The notes: generated by a model from the sequence alone, not told the origin. Positions 34,051-43,217 are shown, counted from the stretch's first letter. The stretch: DNA of 64,000 bases from VXMT01 sp965204835 (GCA_965204835.1 OZ242017.1:2418001-2482000), one strand, 5' to 3'. Made by a program: numbers and translations.

Positions 34051-35298
34051 CTAGAACGGGAAGTCCGAGTGGCCTTCCTCCTTCGCGCCCACGAGGATCG
34101 CCATGTTCCCCGGCGGGTGCGCGTTCTCGTACATGAGCTGATGGCTCTCGCCCACCTCGTCGAACTGGAAGACGCGTGACAGCGCCGGGTCGATGCGGCC
34201 CTGCGCCACGAAGTCGTTGAACTCCGCGCACTCCTCGACGTTGGCGAAGTGCGAGCCCTGGAAGCGCTTCTGGCGCATCCACAGGTAGCGCAGGTCCACG
34301 TCGGCGTTGTAGCCCGACGTGCCGGCGCAGATCACCACCATGCCGCCGTTGTCGACCAGGAAGATCGAGGTCGGGATCGTCGCCTCGCCCGGGTGGTCGA
34401 AGACGATCTTCGGGTTGCGGCGCTCACCCAGCGCGTCCCAGAACGCCCGGCCGAAGCCACGCGCCCCCTGCGCCCAGGCGCCGAACGCCTCGGCGTCGTC
34501 GGTGGCGGGGAGCCGGCCCCAGTGCTCGAAGTCGCGACGGTTGATCACGCCCTTCGCCCCGAGCTGCAGGCAGAACTCGTACTTGGACTCGTCCGAGACG
34601 ACGGCGATCGGGTGGCCGCCGAACTCACGCACGATCTGGATCGCCATCGACCCGAGGCCGCCCGCGCCGCCCCAGATCAGGACCGGGTCGCCTTCCTCGA
34701 CGACGTTCGGCGGCCAGCCGCGCAGCATCCGCCACGCGGTCGCGCCGACGAGCATGTACGCCGCCGCGCCTTCCCACGTGAGGTTCGGCGGCTTGGGGTA
34801 GCACTGGTAGTGGTCCACGAGCGTGAACTGCGCGAACGAGCCCCAGTTCTCCTCGTAGCCCCAGATCTTGTTCGACGACGACATCATCGGGTCGCCGCCG
34901 GCGACGATGTCCGGGGCGTCCTCGTCCCACATCCCGCACGACAGCACGACCTCGTCGCCGACCTTGACGTTCGTGACCTCGTCGCCCACCGCGTAGACGA
35001 TGCCCGAGGCGTCGGAGCCACCGATGTGGAACTCCTCCTCGGCGCCCTGCCGCTGGCGCGCGGCAATCACGTCCACCGGGTAGCCGAGCGCGGCCCACAC
35101 GTTGTTGTAGTTGGTGCCTGCCGCCATCACGTACACGAGTACCTGGCGCGGTCCTGGCGTCGGCGTGTCGATCGCCTCGACCTTGAACGCGTCGCGAGGG
35201 GCGCCGAAGCGCTCCGGGCGAATCAGGCTGGCATACATCTTCGGCGGCACTTCCCCGACAGGGGGCGCCTCGCCGACCTCGTAGATCTCCTTGGGCAC
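34051..35298 (-). CDS. ccr: Crotonyl-CoA carboxylase/reductase-like enzyme
   Basis: The 415-residue MDR-superfamily enzyme shows the ccr signatures GTNYNNVWAALG, HIGGSDASGIVYAVGDEV, IWGYEENWGSFAQF, IWGGAGGLGSMAIQI and QGSHFANVEE. Characterised enzymes reductively carboxylate crotonyl-CoA to ethylmalonyl-CoA with NADPH. The CO2-binding Asn, Glu and His appear present; the Phe beside the Glu is Tyr here. The GTG start follows GGAGGAG. It may feed an ethylmalonyl-CoA route or supply extender units; no other pathway gene is in this window. Confidence 0.87.
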   Translation of the reverse strand: MPKEIYEVGEAPPVGEVPPKMYASLIRPERFGAPRDAFKVEAIDTPTPGPRQVLVYVMAAGTNYNNVWAALGYPVDVIAARQRQGAEEEFHIGGSDASGIVYAVGDEVTNVKVGDEVVLSCGMWDEDAPDIVAGGDPMMSSSNKIWGYEENWGSFAQFTLVDHYQCYPKPPNLTWEGAAAYMLVGATAWRMLRGWPPNVVEEGDPVLIWGGAGGLGSMAIQIVREFGGHPIAVVSDESKYEFCLQLGAKGVINRRDFEHWGRLPATDDAEAFGAWAQGARGFGRAFWDALGERRNPKIVFDHPGEATIPTSIFLVDNGGMVVICAGTSGYNADVDLRYLWMRQKRFQGSHFANVEECAEFNDFVAQGRIDPALSRVFQFDEVGESHQLMYENAHPPGNMAILVGAKEEGHSDFPF

Positions 35299-35456
35299 TT
35301 CGCTCTCCTCCAGCGTCTGAATGCCGATCAGGCCGCCGTCTGCGGCCGGGCCCGCGTATCCTACACTGCGCGCGCCGCAGGGACTCGCACCGAGACTGCT
35401 CGATTCTCCTCCCGCGCGCCGCGCGTCACCCCGGCGGGGGCGAAACGGGGCCGAAC

Positions 35457-35924
35457 GTGCCGGAAGCCAGCCACCCGCCGCCCCCTCGCATCCGCGTCAT
35501 CGCCATCTGCCTCGTCCTCCACGAGGACCACCTGCTCATGGCCGAGGGCTACGACTCCGTCAAGGACGAGGTCTTCTACCGCGCCCTCGGCGGCGAGGTC
35601 GAGTTCGGCGAGACGGCCACCGGGGCCGCCGCCCGCGAGCTGCGCGAGGAGCTCGGGCGCGACGTGGTGGTGGGCGACCTCCTCGGCGTGATCGAGAACC
35701 GCTTCACCCTGCGGGGCGAGCCCGGCCACGAGATCGTCTTCGAGTTCCTCGCCACGTTCGCGCCGGGCCACGCGCCCGAGGGCCTGGAGCCGATGACCGC
35801 GCTGGAGGGCGACGCGCCGTTCACCGCGCGCTGGCTCCCGCTGGCCGAGGTGCTGGCGGGCACGCACCGCGCCTACCCCGAGGGCGTCGAGGACCGCCTC
35901 GCGGCGTGGGTGAACCGGCAGTAA
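35457..35924 (+). CDS. Nudix hydrolase
   Basis: The 155-residue protein has the Nudix box GGEVEFGETATGAAARELREELG, with the metal-binding REXXEE intact, and a beta-rich fold around it. The N-terminus (IRVIAICLVLHEDHLLMAEGYD) and late ARWLPLAEVL are usual. It probably hydrolyses a nucleoside diphosphate derivative; the substrate is not predictable. The start is GTG 35457. It is divergent from ccr and convergent with glnD. Confidence 0.88.
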   Translation: MPEASHPPPPRIRVIAICLVLHEDHLLMAEGYDSVKDEVFYRALGGEVEFGETATGAAARELREELGRDVVVGDLLGVIENRFTLRGEPGHEIVFEFLATFAPGHAPEGLEPMTALEGDAPFTARWLPLAEVLAGTHRAYPEGVEDRLAAWVNRQ

Positions 35925-35938
35925 CCGGGGACGGCGGA

Positions 35939-38350
35939 CTACGACGCCCGGACCGAGCCCGCGCCCTCCCCGTCGAGCGCCGCCACGGCCGCCGTCACGC
36001 GCGCGACGAGGCGCTCGATCTCGTCGCTGGCCTCGATGCGGCGGCCGTTCTCGCGGCGCACGTAGAAGGCGTCGACGATCTCGTTGCCGAAGGTGTTGAC
36101 CTTCGCCATGTGGATGTCGAGCGACATGTCCCGGAGCACGGTGGTGATCGTGTAGAGCAGGCCGAGGCGGTCCGCCGCGTGGACCTCGACGATCGAGTAC
36201 TCGTCGGAGCTGGCGTTGTCGATGTCCACGGTGGTCGGGAGCAGCGCCGCCGGCTCCGCGCCGTACGACGCCCGCGCGGCCTCGAGGCGCGACTCGATGG
36301 GGAACTCGCCGACGAGCGCGCTGCTCATCGAGTCGAAGATGCGCTCCCAGCGCTGCTCGTCGATGCCGAGCCCGCGCGCGTCCCCGACGTGCATGACGTC
36401 GATGGCCACCCCGTCGTCGCGCGTGTACGCGGTGCCGCCCAGCACGTTCACGTTGTGTACCGCCAGCGACCCGGCCACGGCCTGGAGGATGCCCGGCCGG
36501 TCGCCCGTGACGATCGTCAGCCGGTCAAGGTTGCCGAGCTGGTCGTGGTGCAGCACCGGCGCGACCGAGCCGCTCGTGCCCGCGCCATCGCGTGCAGTGA
36601 ATCCGCTCTCGATCAGCTCGATGTGCCGCCCGATCGCCTCGGGCTCCATCGAGAGCAGGTAGCCGACGGGCATCTGGTCGAGGTGCGCCTCGACGGCCCC
36701 CGCGTCGACGCGGCCGGACAGCTCGCGCACCGCCGCGTCGCGCCGCACGGCGGGTGTCTGCTGCGAGACGCCGGAGAGCTCGTGCGAGACCCGCAGGTAG
36801 AGCGAGCGCATGAGCTGCGCCTTCCAGGCGTTCCACACGTCGGACCCACACGCGCGCGCGTCGGCGACCGACAGCACGTACAGCAGGTCGAGCGTGCGCA
36901 TGTCGCCGACGGTGTCTGCTACCTCGCGGATCACGCGCTCGTCGGAGATGTCGCGCCGCGTGGCCACGTCGGGCAGCAGCAGGTGGTGCAGCACGGCGTC
37001 GTGCAGGCGCTGTGCCGCCTCCTCGCCGAGCCCCGTGCGCTCGGCGAAGCGCTCCGCGATCAGCGCGCCGCGTTCGCTGTGTTCGCCGCCGTGCCCCTTG
37101 CCGATGTCGTGCAGCATCGCCGCGAGGAGCACCTCGCGCGGATCGCCGATGCGCGCGGCGGCCTCGGGCGTGCCGGCGTCGAAGTCGTCGGTCTCCATCG
37201 CCGCCTTCGCCTCGACGACGGTACGGCAGACGTGGATGTCCACGGGGTGGGTGTGGAACAGGGTGACGTGCGGCTCGTAGCGCAACGCGGCCCACTCGGG
37301 CAGGAGGCGCTCCAGCCACTCGCTCGGTGGGAGCGGCTCCAGGGGTCCGCGCTCGGTGAGGCCTTCCATCGCCCCCACCAGCCGATCGAGGTCGCTGCCA
37401 CCCTCGTCCGCCGCCTCGGCGTCCTCGCCGCCAGCCGGGCGGCCTCGACGCCACGGCAACGGCAGACTCCAGCGCCGCCTGCCCGAGGAGGCCGCGTGGG
37501 GGCGCAGCGCTTCGGCCGCGGCCGCGTCGACGAGGCGCATCACCTCCGTGACCCGGCGGCTCCACTCGTGGCGGTCCGCGCCCAGGCTCTCCGCGACGCG
37601 GTCGATCAGGTCGCGCCGCAGCTGGTCGTTCGCGCGCTCCTCGAGCGCGTGCAGCGCGTTGCGGGTGGCGAGCAGGAGTTCGCGCGCCTCGGCGAGCTCG
37701 GGTGTGAGCCACCCCTGCTCGCGGTCGTCGGCGATCGCCTGCGAGAGGTCGACCCAGTGGACGGTCTGGAGCGACCGCAGGCCGCCGCGCCCCGCCTTCA
37801 CATCCGGCTCCTGGAGCTGCCACGGCTCGGCGCGCCGCCGCGCCTCGCGGCCCGCCGCGAGCTGCTCCAGCAGCCACGAGCGGCGACGCCGCACGAAGCT
37901 CCGCAGCGCGCCCTGGGACCGCCCGAACAACTCCTCGTCGCCGGCGACGAGGCGAGCGTCGAGGAGCGATGTGCACGTCTGGATGTTGTCGCGCGCCGCC
38001 GGAACCACCTGCTGCAGCCTGCGCGTGGAGTGCCCGACCTGCAGGCCGCTGTCCCACAGCGGGTAGAGCACGTGGTTCACCACGTCCTGGTCCGGCTCGC
38101 CCGCGAACAGCAGCATGAGGTCGACGTCGGAGTGCCGGCACAGCTCCCGCCGCCCGTAGCTGCCGAGGGCGACCACGGCCATGCCCTCGGCGGCCACGGG
38201 CTCGGCGAGCTCGCGCAGGCTGCGGTCGAGCGCGTCACTCAGGCCGTTGGAGAGCGCGAGCCCGGCCTCTGCCCGCGGGCGCGCGAAGGCGCGCCCGGCC
38301 ACTGCCGAGCGCGCCTCCAGGAATGGTTGCAGCGTTGCGACGTCAACCAT
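35939..38350 (-). CDS. glnD: [Protein-PII] uridylyltransferase/uridylyl-removing enzyme
   Basis: The 803-residue protein has a nucleotidyltransferase domain (GSYGRRELCRHSDVDLMLL), GlnD-UTase helical region, HD domain (AAMLHDIGKGHGGEHSERG) and two ACT domains (LTIVTGDRPGILQAVAGSLA and VHAADRLGLLYTITTVLR). GlnD adds UMP to PII under nitrogen limitation and removes it under excess, and the ACT domains sense glutamine. It lies 36 bases after glnK in the amtB-glnK-glnD order. It is somewhat shorter than the enterobacterial enzyme. Confidence 0.95.
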   Translation of the reverse strand: MVDVATLQPFLEARSAVAGRAFARPRAEAGLALSNGLSDALDRSLRELAEPVAAEGMAVVALGSYGRRELCRHSDVDLMLLFAGEPDQDVVNHVLYPLWDSGLQVGHSTRRLQQVVPAARDNIQTCTSLLDARLVAGDEELFGRSQGALRSFVRRRRSWLLEQLAAGREARRRAEPWQLQEPDVKAGRGGLRSLQTVHWVDLSQAIADDREQGWLTPELAEARELLLATRNALHALEERANDQLRRDLIDRVAESLGADRHEWSRRVTEVMRLVDAAAAEALRPHAASSGRRRWSLPLPWRRGRPAGGEDAEAADEGGSDLDRLVGAMEGLTERGPLEPLPPSEWLERLLPEWAALRYEPHVTLFHTHPVDIHVCRTVVEAKAAMETDDFDAGTPEAAARIGDPREVLLAAMLHDIGKGHGGEHSERGALIAERFAERTGLGEEAAQRLHDAVLHHLLLPDVATRRDISDERVIREVADTVGDMRTLDLLYVLSVADARACGSDVWNAWKAQLMRSLYLRVSHELSGVSQQTPAVRRDAAVRELSGRVDAGAVEAHLDQMPVGYLLSMEPEAIGRHIELIESGFTARDGAGTSGSVAPVLHHDQLGNLDRLTIVTGDRPGILQAVAGSLAVHNVNVLGGTAYTRDDGVAIDVMHVGDARGLGIDEQRWERIFDSMSSALVGEFPIESRLEAARASYGAEPAALLPTTVDIDNASSDEYSIVEVHAADRLGLLYTITTVLRDMSLDIHMAKVNTFGNEIVDAFYVRRENGRRIEASDEIERLVARVTAAVAALDGEGAGSVRAS

Positions 38351-38386
38351 TCCGCTGTTTCTCCGGCCGATTCGGCCGCCGGCTGG

Positions 38387-38725
38387 CTAGAGGGCGTCCA
38401 CCCCCCGCTCGCCCGTGCGGATGCGCACGACGTCTTCCAGCGGCAACACGGCGATCTTACCGTCGCCGATCGAACCTGTCCGCGCGGTCTCCTCGATGGT
38501 CGAGATCACCGTGGGCGCCAGCGAGTCATCGACAAGCACCTCGATGCGGACCTTCGGCAGGAACTCGACCTCGTACTCGGCCCCACGGTAGGTCTCCGTG
38601 TGGCCGGCCTGGCGGCCGAAGCCCTGGATGTTGCCGGCTGAGAGTCCGGTCACGCCCGCTTCGCGGAGCGCATCGCGGATGTCGTTCAGCCTGAACGGAT
38701 TGATGTAGGCGATGATCATCTTCAT
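38387..38725 (-). CDS. glnK: PII nitrogen regulatory protein
   Basis: The 112-residue protein's T-loop (ETYRGAEYEVEFLPK) keeps the uridylylation Tyr. The B-loop (TGSIGDGKIAVL) and C-loop binding residues are intact, so ATP/2-oxoglutarate sensing is expected. It lies 6 bases after the amtB stop, and this linkage justifies glnK over glnB. Its trimer would block AmtB when nitrogen is ample and is modified by the GlnD encoded next. Confidence 0.95.
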   Translation of the reverse strand: MKMIIAYINPFRLNDIRDALREAGVTGLSAGNIQGFGRQAGHTETYRGAEYEVEFLPKVRIEVLVDDSLAPTVISTIEETARTGSIGDGKIAVLPLEDVVRIRTGERGVDAL

Positions 38726-38731
38726 CTTCGG

Positions 38732-39985
38732 CTACTCCGTCAGCACGTAGCCCTGCTCTTCGTGCAGGGTGATGTCCAGGCCGCGCAGCTCCTCGTCCTC
38801 GGAGACGCGCAGACCCATCGTGCGGTCGATGATAATGGCGATGATGTAGGTCGCGATGAACGAGAACGCGACCGCGATGACGATCGAAATCGCCTGGCGC
38901 AGGAACTGGCCGGCCGCCCCGAAGAACGCACCGTCCACGCCGCCGATTGCCGCCTCCGCGAACAGCCCCAGCAACAGCGCACCGACGATGCCGCCCACCA
39001 TGTGGACTGCAACCACGTCGAGCGAGTCGTCGAAGTTGAAGCGGAACTTGATCTGCAGCGCGGCGAAGCAGATGACGCCGGCCGCAACGCCGATCACGGC
39101 TGCCCACAGCGGGCTCACGAAGCCGGCCGCGGGCGTGATCGCCACCAGTCCGGCGACGATGCCCGAGGCGAAGCCCAGCGTGGTCGGCCGCCCGTGCATG
39201 ATCTGCTCGGACAGCACCCACGCGACGGCTGCGACTCCGGCCGCGATCTGCGTGGTCAGGAAGGCGTTCGCCGCCGCACCGTCCGCGGCCAGGGCCGAAC
39301 CGGCGTTGAAGCCGAACCAGCCGAACCACAGGATGCCGGCGCCGAGCACCGTGAGCGGCAGGGAGTGCGGGCGAATGATCTCGCGCCGCCAGCCGAGCCG
39401 CGGGCCCAGCACCAGCACGAGCGCCAGCGCTGCCGCGCCTGCGTTGATGTGCACCACCAGGCCGCCGGCGAAGTCGATCGCCCCCACGCCTGGAATCTCC
39501 GTGCCCTCGGTCGAGCCGATGAAGCCGCCGCCCCAGACCCAGTGGGCCATCGGCGCGTAGACCACGATCGACCAGATCGCGATGAACACGACCCACGACG
39601 TGAACTTCATGCGCTCCGCGATCGCGCCCGAGATCAGCGCGGGCGTGATGATCGCAAACATCAGCTGGAAGATCAGGAACACCGAGTCCGGGTATCCCTC
39701 GCCGTCGTCCAGTCCGATCTCCGTGCCGAAGCCCAGCTCTCCGAGCGCGAAGAACTCGAGGTCTCCGATCAGACCGAGTCCTCCCGCGTCCCCGCTGAAG
39801 GCCAGCGAGTAGCCGATGACGATCCACGTGATCGTCACGACGCCCATGGCCACGTAGTTCTTCATCAGCATGGCCAGGACGTTCCGTCCCCGCACCATGC
39901 CGCCGTAGAACAGCGCAAGGCCAGGCGTCATGAAGAGTACGAGCGCCGAGCTAGTGAGTAGCCATGCGGTATGGCCCGTATCCAC
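38732..39985 (-). CDS. amtB: Ammonium transporter
   Basis: The 417-residue Amt/Rh channel has about eleven transmembrane helices. The pore twin histidines are in GGLVVHINAG and VVAVHMVGGIVG, and the conserved Asp precedes the first in AIDFAGG. The GTG start follows AAGGAGG at 5 bases. No signal peptide is seen, consistent with a single-membrane envelope, although many Amt proteins lack one. It is the first gene of the amtB-glnK-glnD operon, behind an array of regularly spaced half-sites. Confidence 0.95.
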   Translation of the reverse strand: MDTGHTAWLLTSSALVLFMTPGLALFYGGMVRGRNVLAMLMKNYVAMGVVTITWIVIGYSLAFSGDAGGLGLIGDLEFFALGELGFGTEIGLDDGEGYPDSVFLIFQLMFAIITPALISGAIAERMKFTSWVVFIAIWSIVVYAPMAHWVWGGGFIGSTEGTEIPGVGAIDFAGGLVVHINAGAAALALVLVLGPRLGWRREIIRPHSLPLTVLGAGILWFGWFGFNAGSALAADGAAANAFLTTQIAAGVAAVAWVLSEQIMHGRPTTLGFASGIVAGLVAITPAAGFVSPLWAAVIGVAAGVICFAALQIKFRFNFDDSLDVVAVHMVGGIVGALLLGLFAEAAIGGVDGAFFGAAGQFLRQAISIVIAVAFSFIATYIIAIIIDRTMGLRVSEDEELRGLDITLHEEQGYVLTE

Positions 39986-40031
39986 CTCCGCCTCCTTTCC
40001 GCACCACCCCAGTAGTGGCTACATGCAGCAT

Positions 40032-40080
40032 CCTTCGGGTGCGTTACACAGCCTTTGCGGTTGTGTTTCCGGGAGATTGC
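40032..40080 (-). promoter_or_regulatory. Array of five half-sites at exact 11-bp spacing upstream of amtB
   Basis: Read on the minus strand: GCAAT, GAAAC, GCAAA, GTAAC, GAAGG, each separated by 6 bases (plus-strand positions 40076, 40065, 40054, 40043, 40032). The gTnAC-n6-GaAAC-like pattern and spacing recall actinobacterial GlnR boxes. It lies 47-95 bases before the amtB start, an activator-like position. Confidence 0.5.
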
Positions 40081-40121
40081 ATGTCCGGAGAATTGGAAGC
40101 CCGGCGTGGACAGGCCTGTGG

Positions 40122-41141
40122 ATGCCCTCAGGCAGGGGCGCGGCTATCATCGCCACATCTCCCCACCGGTCCGGAGCAGCACCCATCACCGCGCCCGCGG
40201 TCAACGGCCAGACACCCACGAGCGGCGAGGACACTGCCTCGCGCGCCGTCGCGCGCCCCTTCGTGAAGTGGGCCGGCGGCAAGACGCAGATCGTCGACGA
40301 GTTGCTCGCGCTCGCGCCCGCGCGGATCGACACGTACTACGAGCCATTCGTGGGCGGTGGAGCATTGTTCTTCCGCCTGGCTGCGGACCCGAAGCTGCGG
40401 CCGCAACGCGCCGTCCTCAACGACCTCAACAGAGAACTGATGGCGACGTTCCGCGCCGTCCGCGACGATGTCGACACTCTCATCGCGCGGCTTCACGACC
40501 TCCAGAGTGTCTACCGCGAACTGGACTTCGGCGGGCGGGATGACCGCTTCTACGAAGTCCGCGAGGAGTACCGTGAACTAGTCACCGGTGGGAATGCCCA
40601 AGACATCGAACTCGCGGCTCGACTGCTTTTTCTGAACAAGACTTGTTTCAATGGCCTCTACCGGGTGAACCGGAGCGGGCAGTTCAACGTGCCTCACGGC
40701 CGCTACGCGAACCCACGCATCCTCGACGAGTCGGGCCTGCGAGCAGCCTCCGAGGCCTTAGCGACCGCAGAACTCACGAGCGTGGACTTCGAGGAGGCGT
40801 GCGCTGGGGCAGGCCCGAACGACTTCGTGTACTTCGATCCGCCCTTCTACCCGGTGTCATCCACATCGAGCTTCACGGCGTACACGGGCAGCGATTTCAA
40901 CCACCGCGACCAGCTCCGGCTGAAGCTGCTCGCCGACGGGGTGCGCGCGCACGGAACTGAAGTACTGCTCTCGAATTCTGAGCGCGAGTGGGTAATCGGC
41001 GCCTATGAGGCCAGCAACTATCACATCGAGTACATCGAGGCACGCCGCATGATCAACGCTGACGGCGATGGTCGCGGGCCGATCCGGGAACTCGCAATCA
41101 TGAGCTACGAGCTCCCGACAACGGCGTCGAGTGAGAAGTAG
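40122..41141 (+). CDS. DNA adenine-N6 methyltransferase (Dam/D12 class)
   Basis: The 339-residue protein has motif I FVKWAGGKTQIVDELL and EPFVGGGALFFRLA and motif IV YFDPPFYPVS (DPPF in place of DPPY). It also has the FLNKTCFNGLYRVNRSGQFNVP segment typical of Dam-like enzymes. It converges with and overlaps by 37 bases a small PD-(D/E)XK gene, so it is probably the modification half of a type II system. The first roughly 40 residues are not conserved, so the true start may be later than ATG 40122. Composition is lower in G+C than the flanks. Confidence 0.88.
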   Translation: MPSGRGAAIIATSPHRSGAAPITAPAVNGQTPTSGEDTASRAVARPFVKWAGGKTQIVDELLALAPARIDTYYEPFVGGGALFFRLAADPKLRPQRAVLNDLNRELMATFRAVRDDVDTLIARLHDLQSVYRELDFGGRDDRFYEVREEYRELVTGGNAQDIELAARLLFLNKTCFNGLYRVNRSGQFNVPHGRYANPRILDESGLRAASEALATAELTSVDFEEACAGAGPNDFVYFDPPFYPVSSTSSFTAYTGSDFNHRDQLRLKLLADGVRAHGTEVLLSNSEREWVIGAYEASNYHIEYIEARRMINADGDGRGPIRELAIMSYELPTTASSEK

Positions 41142-41509
41142 AGCCTGAGCCACGTCTCCAGATCCTCAAGTTCGACTGCCTTGCCGCTGGCCAGAAGGAA
41201 CGACCGCATGTTCGGGCTGAAGCCTGGCCCAGCGAAGCACACGATGCCGTCAATCGGCCACGCACCGATGTCCGCGATCTGGGCGTGAATCCGCTCTTCC
41301 GCAGTCCCGCGCCCCTTCTGCCACTTGCACTCGATACCTAGGGAGCGCCGCAGTTCGGGTTCCGTGACTACTACATCGATGAGGCGCTCTGAGCCCCAAA
41401 TCCGACGCCCGACCTTGACCTGCGTCCTTACCTGAAGACCAAGCTCTCGACCGATATCCGCTACTGCGGCTTCCAAGGTCTTCCAGCTATCGGGCTCGGG
41501 CGTTGCCAT
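41105..41509 (-). CDS. Small PD-(D/E)XK nuclease, probable restriction endonuclease
   Basis: The 134-residue protein has a PD-(D/E)XK-like core: ERLIDVVVTEPELRRSLGIECKWQKG (Asp, then Glu-x-Lys) with a following helix AEERIHAQIADIG and strand IDGIVCFAG. The start is ATG 41509 after GGAGGAG. It is encoded convergently with the Dam-like methyltransferase and overlaps its 3' end by 37 bases, which fits a type II restriction-modification pair. It is small but within the range of compact enzymes. A resolvase-like or repair role is possible. Confidence 0.72.
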   Translation of the reverse strand: MATPEPDSWKTLEAAVADIGRELGLQVRTQVKVGRRIWGSERLIDVVVTEPELRRSLGIECKWQKGRGTAEERIHAQIADIGAWPIDGIVCFAGPGFSPNMRSFLLASGKAVELEDLETWLRLYFSLDAVVGSS

Positions 41510-41520
41510 CTGTCTCCTCC

Positions 41521-43086
41521 TCACGCGTGCCGGATCGAGGTGTGCGCCGCGATCTCCGAGTCGAGCGTGGCGAGGTGCGCCGTCGTCAGGTCGTGGACGT
41601 CGGCGACGCCGACCGCGCGGCACAGCAGCCCGATCTCCTCGCGGAACGCGGCGAACGTCCCGGCGCCCTGCACCGCCGACTGCTCGATGTCGAACCGCGC
41701 CTCGAGGTCCGCGCGCTGTGTCGCGATGCCGACCGGGCAGTTGCCCGTGTGACACGCGAGGTACTGCTGGCACCCGATCGCCACCATCGACGCCGTCGCC
41801 AGCGCGACCGCCGTCGCGCCCATCGCGATCGCCTTCGTCACGTCCGCCGCGATGCGGAAGTGCCCCGTCGCCACGATGTCGAGGTCGTCGATGCCGCGGG
41901 CGGCGAGGTGCGCAGTCGCGCGGTGCAGCGCGTACTGGATCGGCACCGTGAGGTGGTCCTTCAGCACCTCGGGCGCCGCGCCCGTGCCGCCGCCGCGGCC
42001 GTCGATGGTCACGAAGTCCGCGCCCGCCTCGATCGCCGCGTCCAGATCCTCCTCGACGCGCCCGGCGGCGAACTTGATCCCCACCGGCCCACCGCCGAGG
42101 TGCTCGCGGATCTCCTCGATGCGCGTCCGGAGCTCGGCGAGCGAGTGGATGTCGGTGAAGCGCGCCGGGGAGTGGGCGGCCTCGCCGGGCCGGAGGCCGC
42201 GTACCTCCGCGATGCGCGGCGTGACCTTGTCGGCCGGGAGCAGCCCGCCCGAGCCCGCCTTCGCCGACTGCCCGATCTTCACCTCGACCGCGTCGGCACG
42301 CGCGACCTGCCCGGGCGACCAGCCGAAGTAGCCGCTCGCCATCTCGAAGATGAGCCTCGAGGCGTGCGCGCGCTCCTCGTCCAGCATCCCGCCCTCGCCC
42401 GTCCCGATCGCGGTGCCCAGCGCCGCCGAGACGCGCGCCAGCGCCGTCTTCGCGCTCACCGACAGCGCGCCGAACGACATGTGGGAGACGAAGAACGGCA
42501 CGTCGAGGACCAGTGGACGCTCGGCGCGCTGCCCGATGACCGTGCGCAACGACAGCGGCTCGTCGGCGAGGCGCGGCGGGTGTGCGAGCTGGCCCGGCAT
42601 CAGCAGGATGTGATCCCACTCCGGGTGCAGGTGCTTCCTCGTGCGCATCGCGCTGACCGGCGGCCCGGAACGCATGCCCTGGAGGTAGCCGTAGTACGGC
42701 TCCTGCTCATCGTGGCGGCGCGCCCAGCGGTCCAGGTAGCCGGCGTCGTGGTCCTCGGGGAGCGCGGGGACGGCGTCGGCGTCGATCTGCACCTCGCCGC
42801 CCTCGATGCGCGCGGGGTAGACGTCGACGCGTTCCATCGGCGCGTAGCGCGAGATGCCGGTGTGCAGGTCGAAGTCGTAGCCGTGCAGCGGGCAGATGAT
42901 GTCCTCACCGCTGATCGTCCCGTCGCCGAGCTGGCCGCCGCGGTGCGGGCAGCGATTGTCGAGGGCGTGCGGCTCCCCGCCCTCGCCGCAGCGTGCGAGG
43001 GCGACGTCGCGCTCGTTGACCCGCACCGTCACCGGGCGGTCAGGCGGCAGCTCCTCGACCCGCATCACCGTCACCCATCGCGGCAT
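41521..43086 (-). CDS. Rieske domain fused to glutamate synthase-like FMN domain
   Basis: In this 521-residue protein, residues about 5-105 form a Rieske ferredoxin domain (NRCPHRGGQLGDG and CPLHGYDFDLHTG). Residues about 150-521 match the FMN-binding domain of the glutamate synthase large subunit: SHMSFGALSVSAKTALARV, GEGGML, GQSAKAGSGGLLP, DGRGGGTGAAP and a CHTGNCPVGIAT iron-sulphur-type stretch. No glutamine amidotransferase domain is present, so ammonia or another donor would be needed. The fusion suggests direct electron delivery from the Rieske cluster. Confidence 0.9.
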   Translation of the reverse strand: MPRWVTVMRVEELPPDRPVTVRVNERDVALARCGEGGEPHALDNRCPHRGGQLGDGTISGEDIICPLHGYDFDLHTGISRYAPMERVDVYPARIEGGEVQIDADAVPALPEDHDAGYLDRWARRHDEQEPYYGYLQGMRSGPPVSAMRTRKHLHPEWDHILLMPGQLAHPPRLADEPLSLRTVIGQRAERPLVLDVPFFVSHMSFGALSVSAKTALARVSAALGTAIGTGEGGMLDEERAHASRLIFEMASGYFGWSPGQVARADAVEVKIGQSAKAGSGGLLPADKVTPRIAEVRGLRPGEAAHSPARFTDIHSLAELRTRIEEIREHLGGGPVGIKFAAGRVEEDLDAAIEAGADFVTIDGRGGGTGAAPEVLKDHLTVPIQYALHRATAHLAARGIDDLDIVATGHFRIAADVTKAIAMGATAVALATASMVAIGCQQYLACHTGNCPVGIATQRADLEARFDIEQSAVQGAGTFAAFREEIGLLCRAVGVADVHDLTTAHLATLDSEIAAHTSIRHA

Positions 43087-43217
43087 GGTGTCCTCCGGCG
43101 CATCGCGCGCCCGGCGCGGCCACGATCCTACGTCAAACGTGATGCCACGGCAGTGCCCCCGCCGGGCCCCTCGCGCGGTACCATCGCCCGGCTCCCCGCA
43201 AGCCCCGAGGTGCCCGC

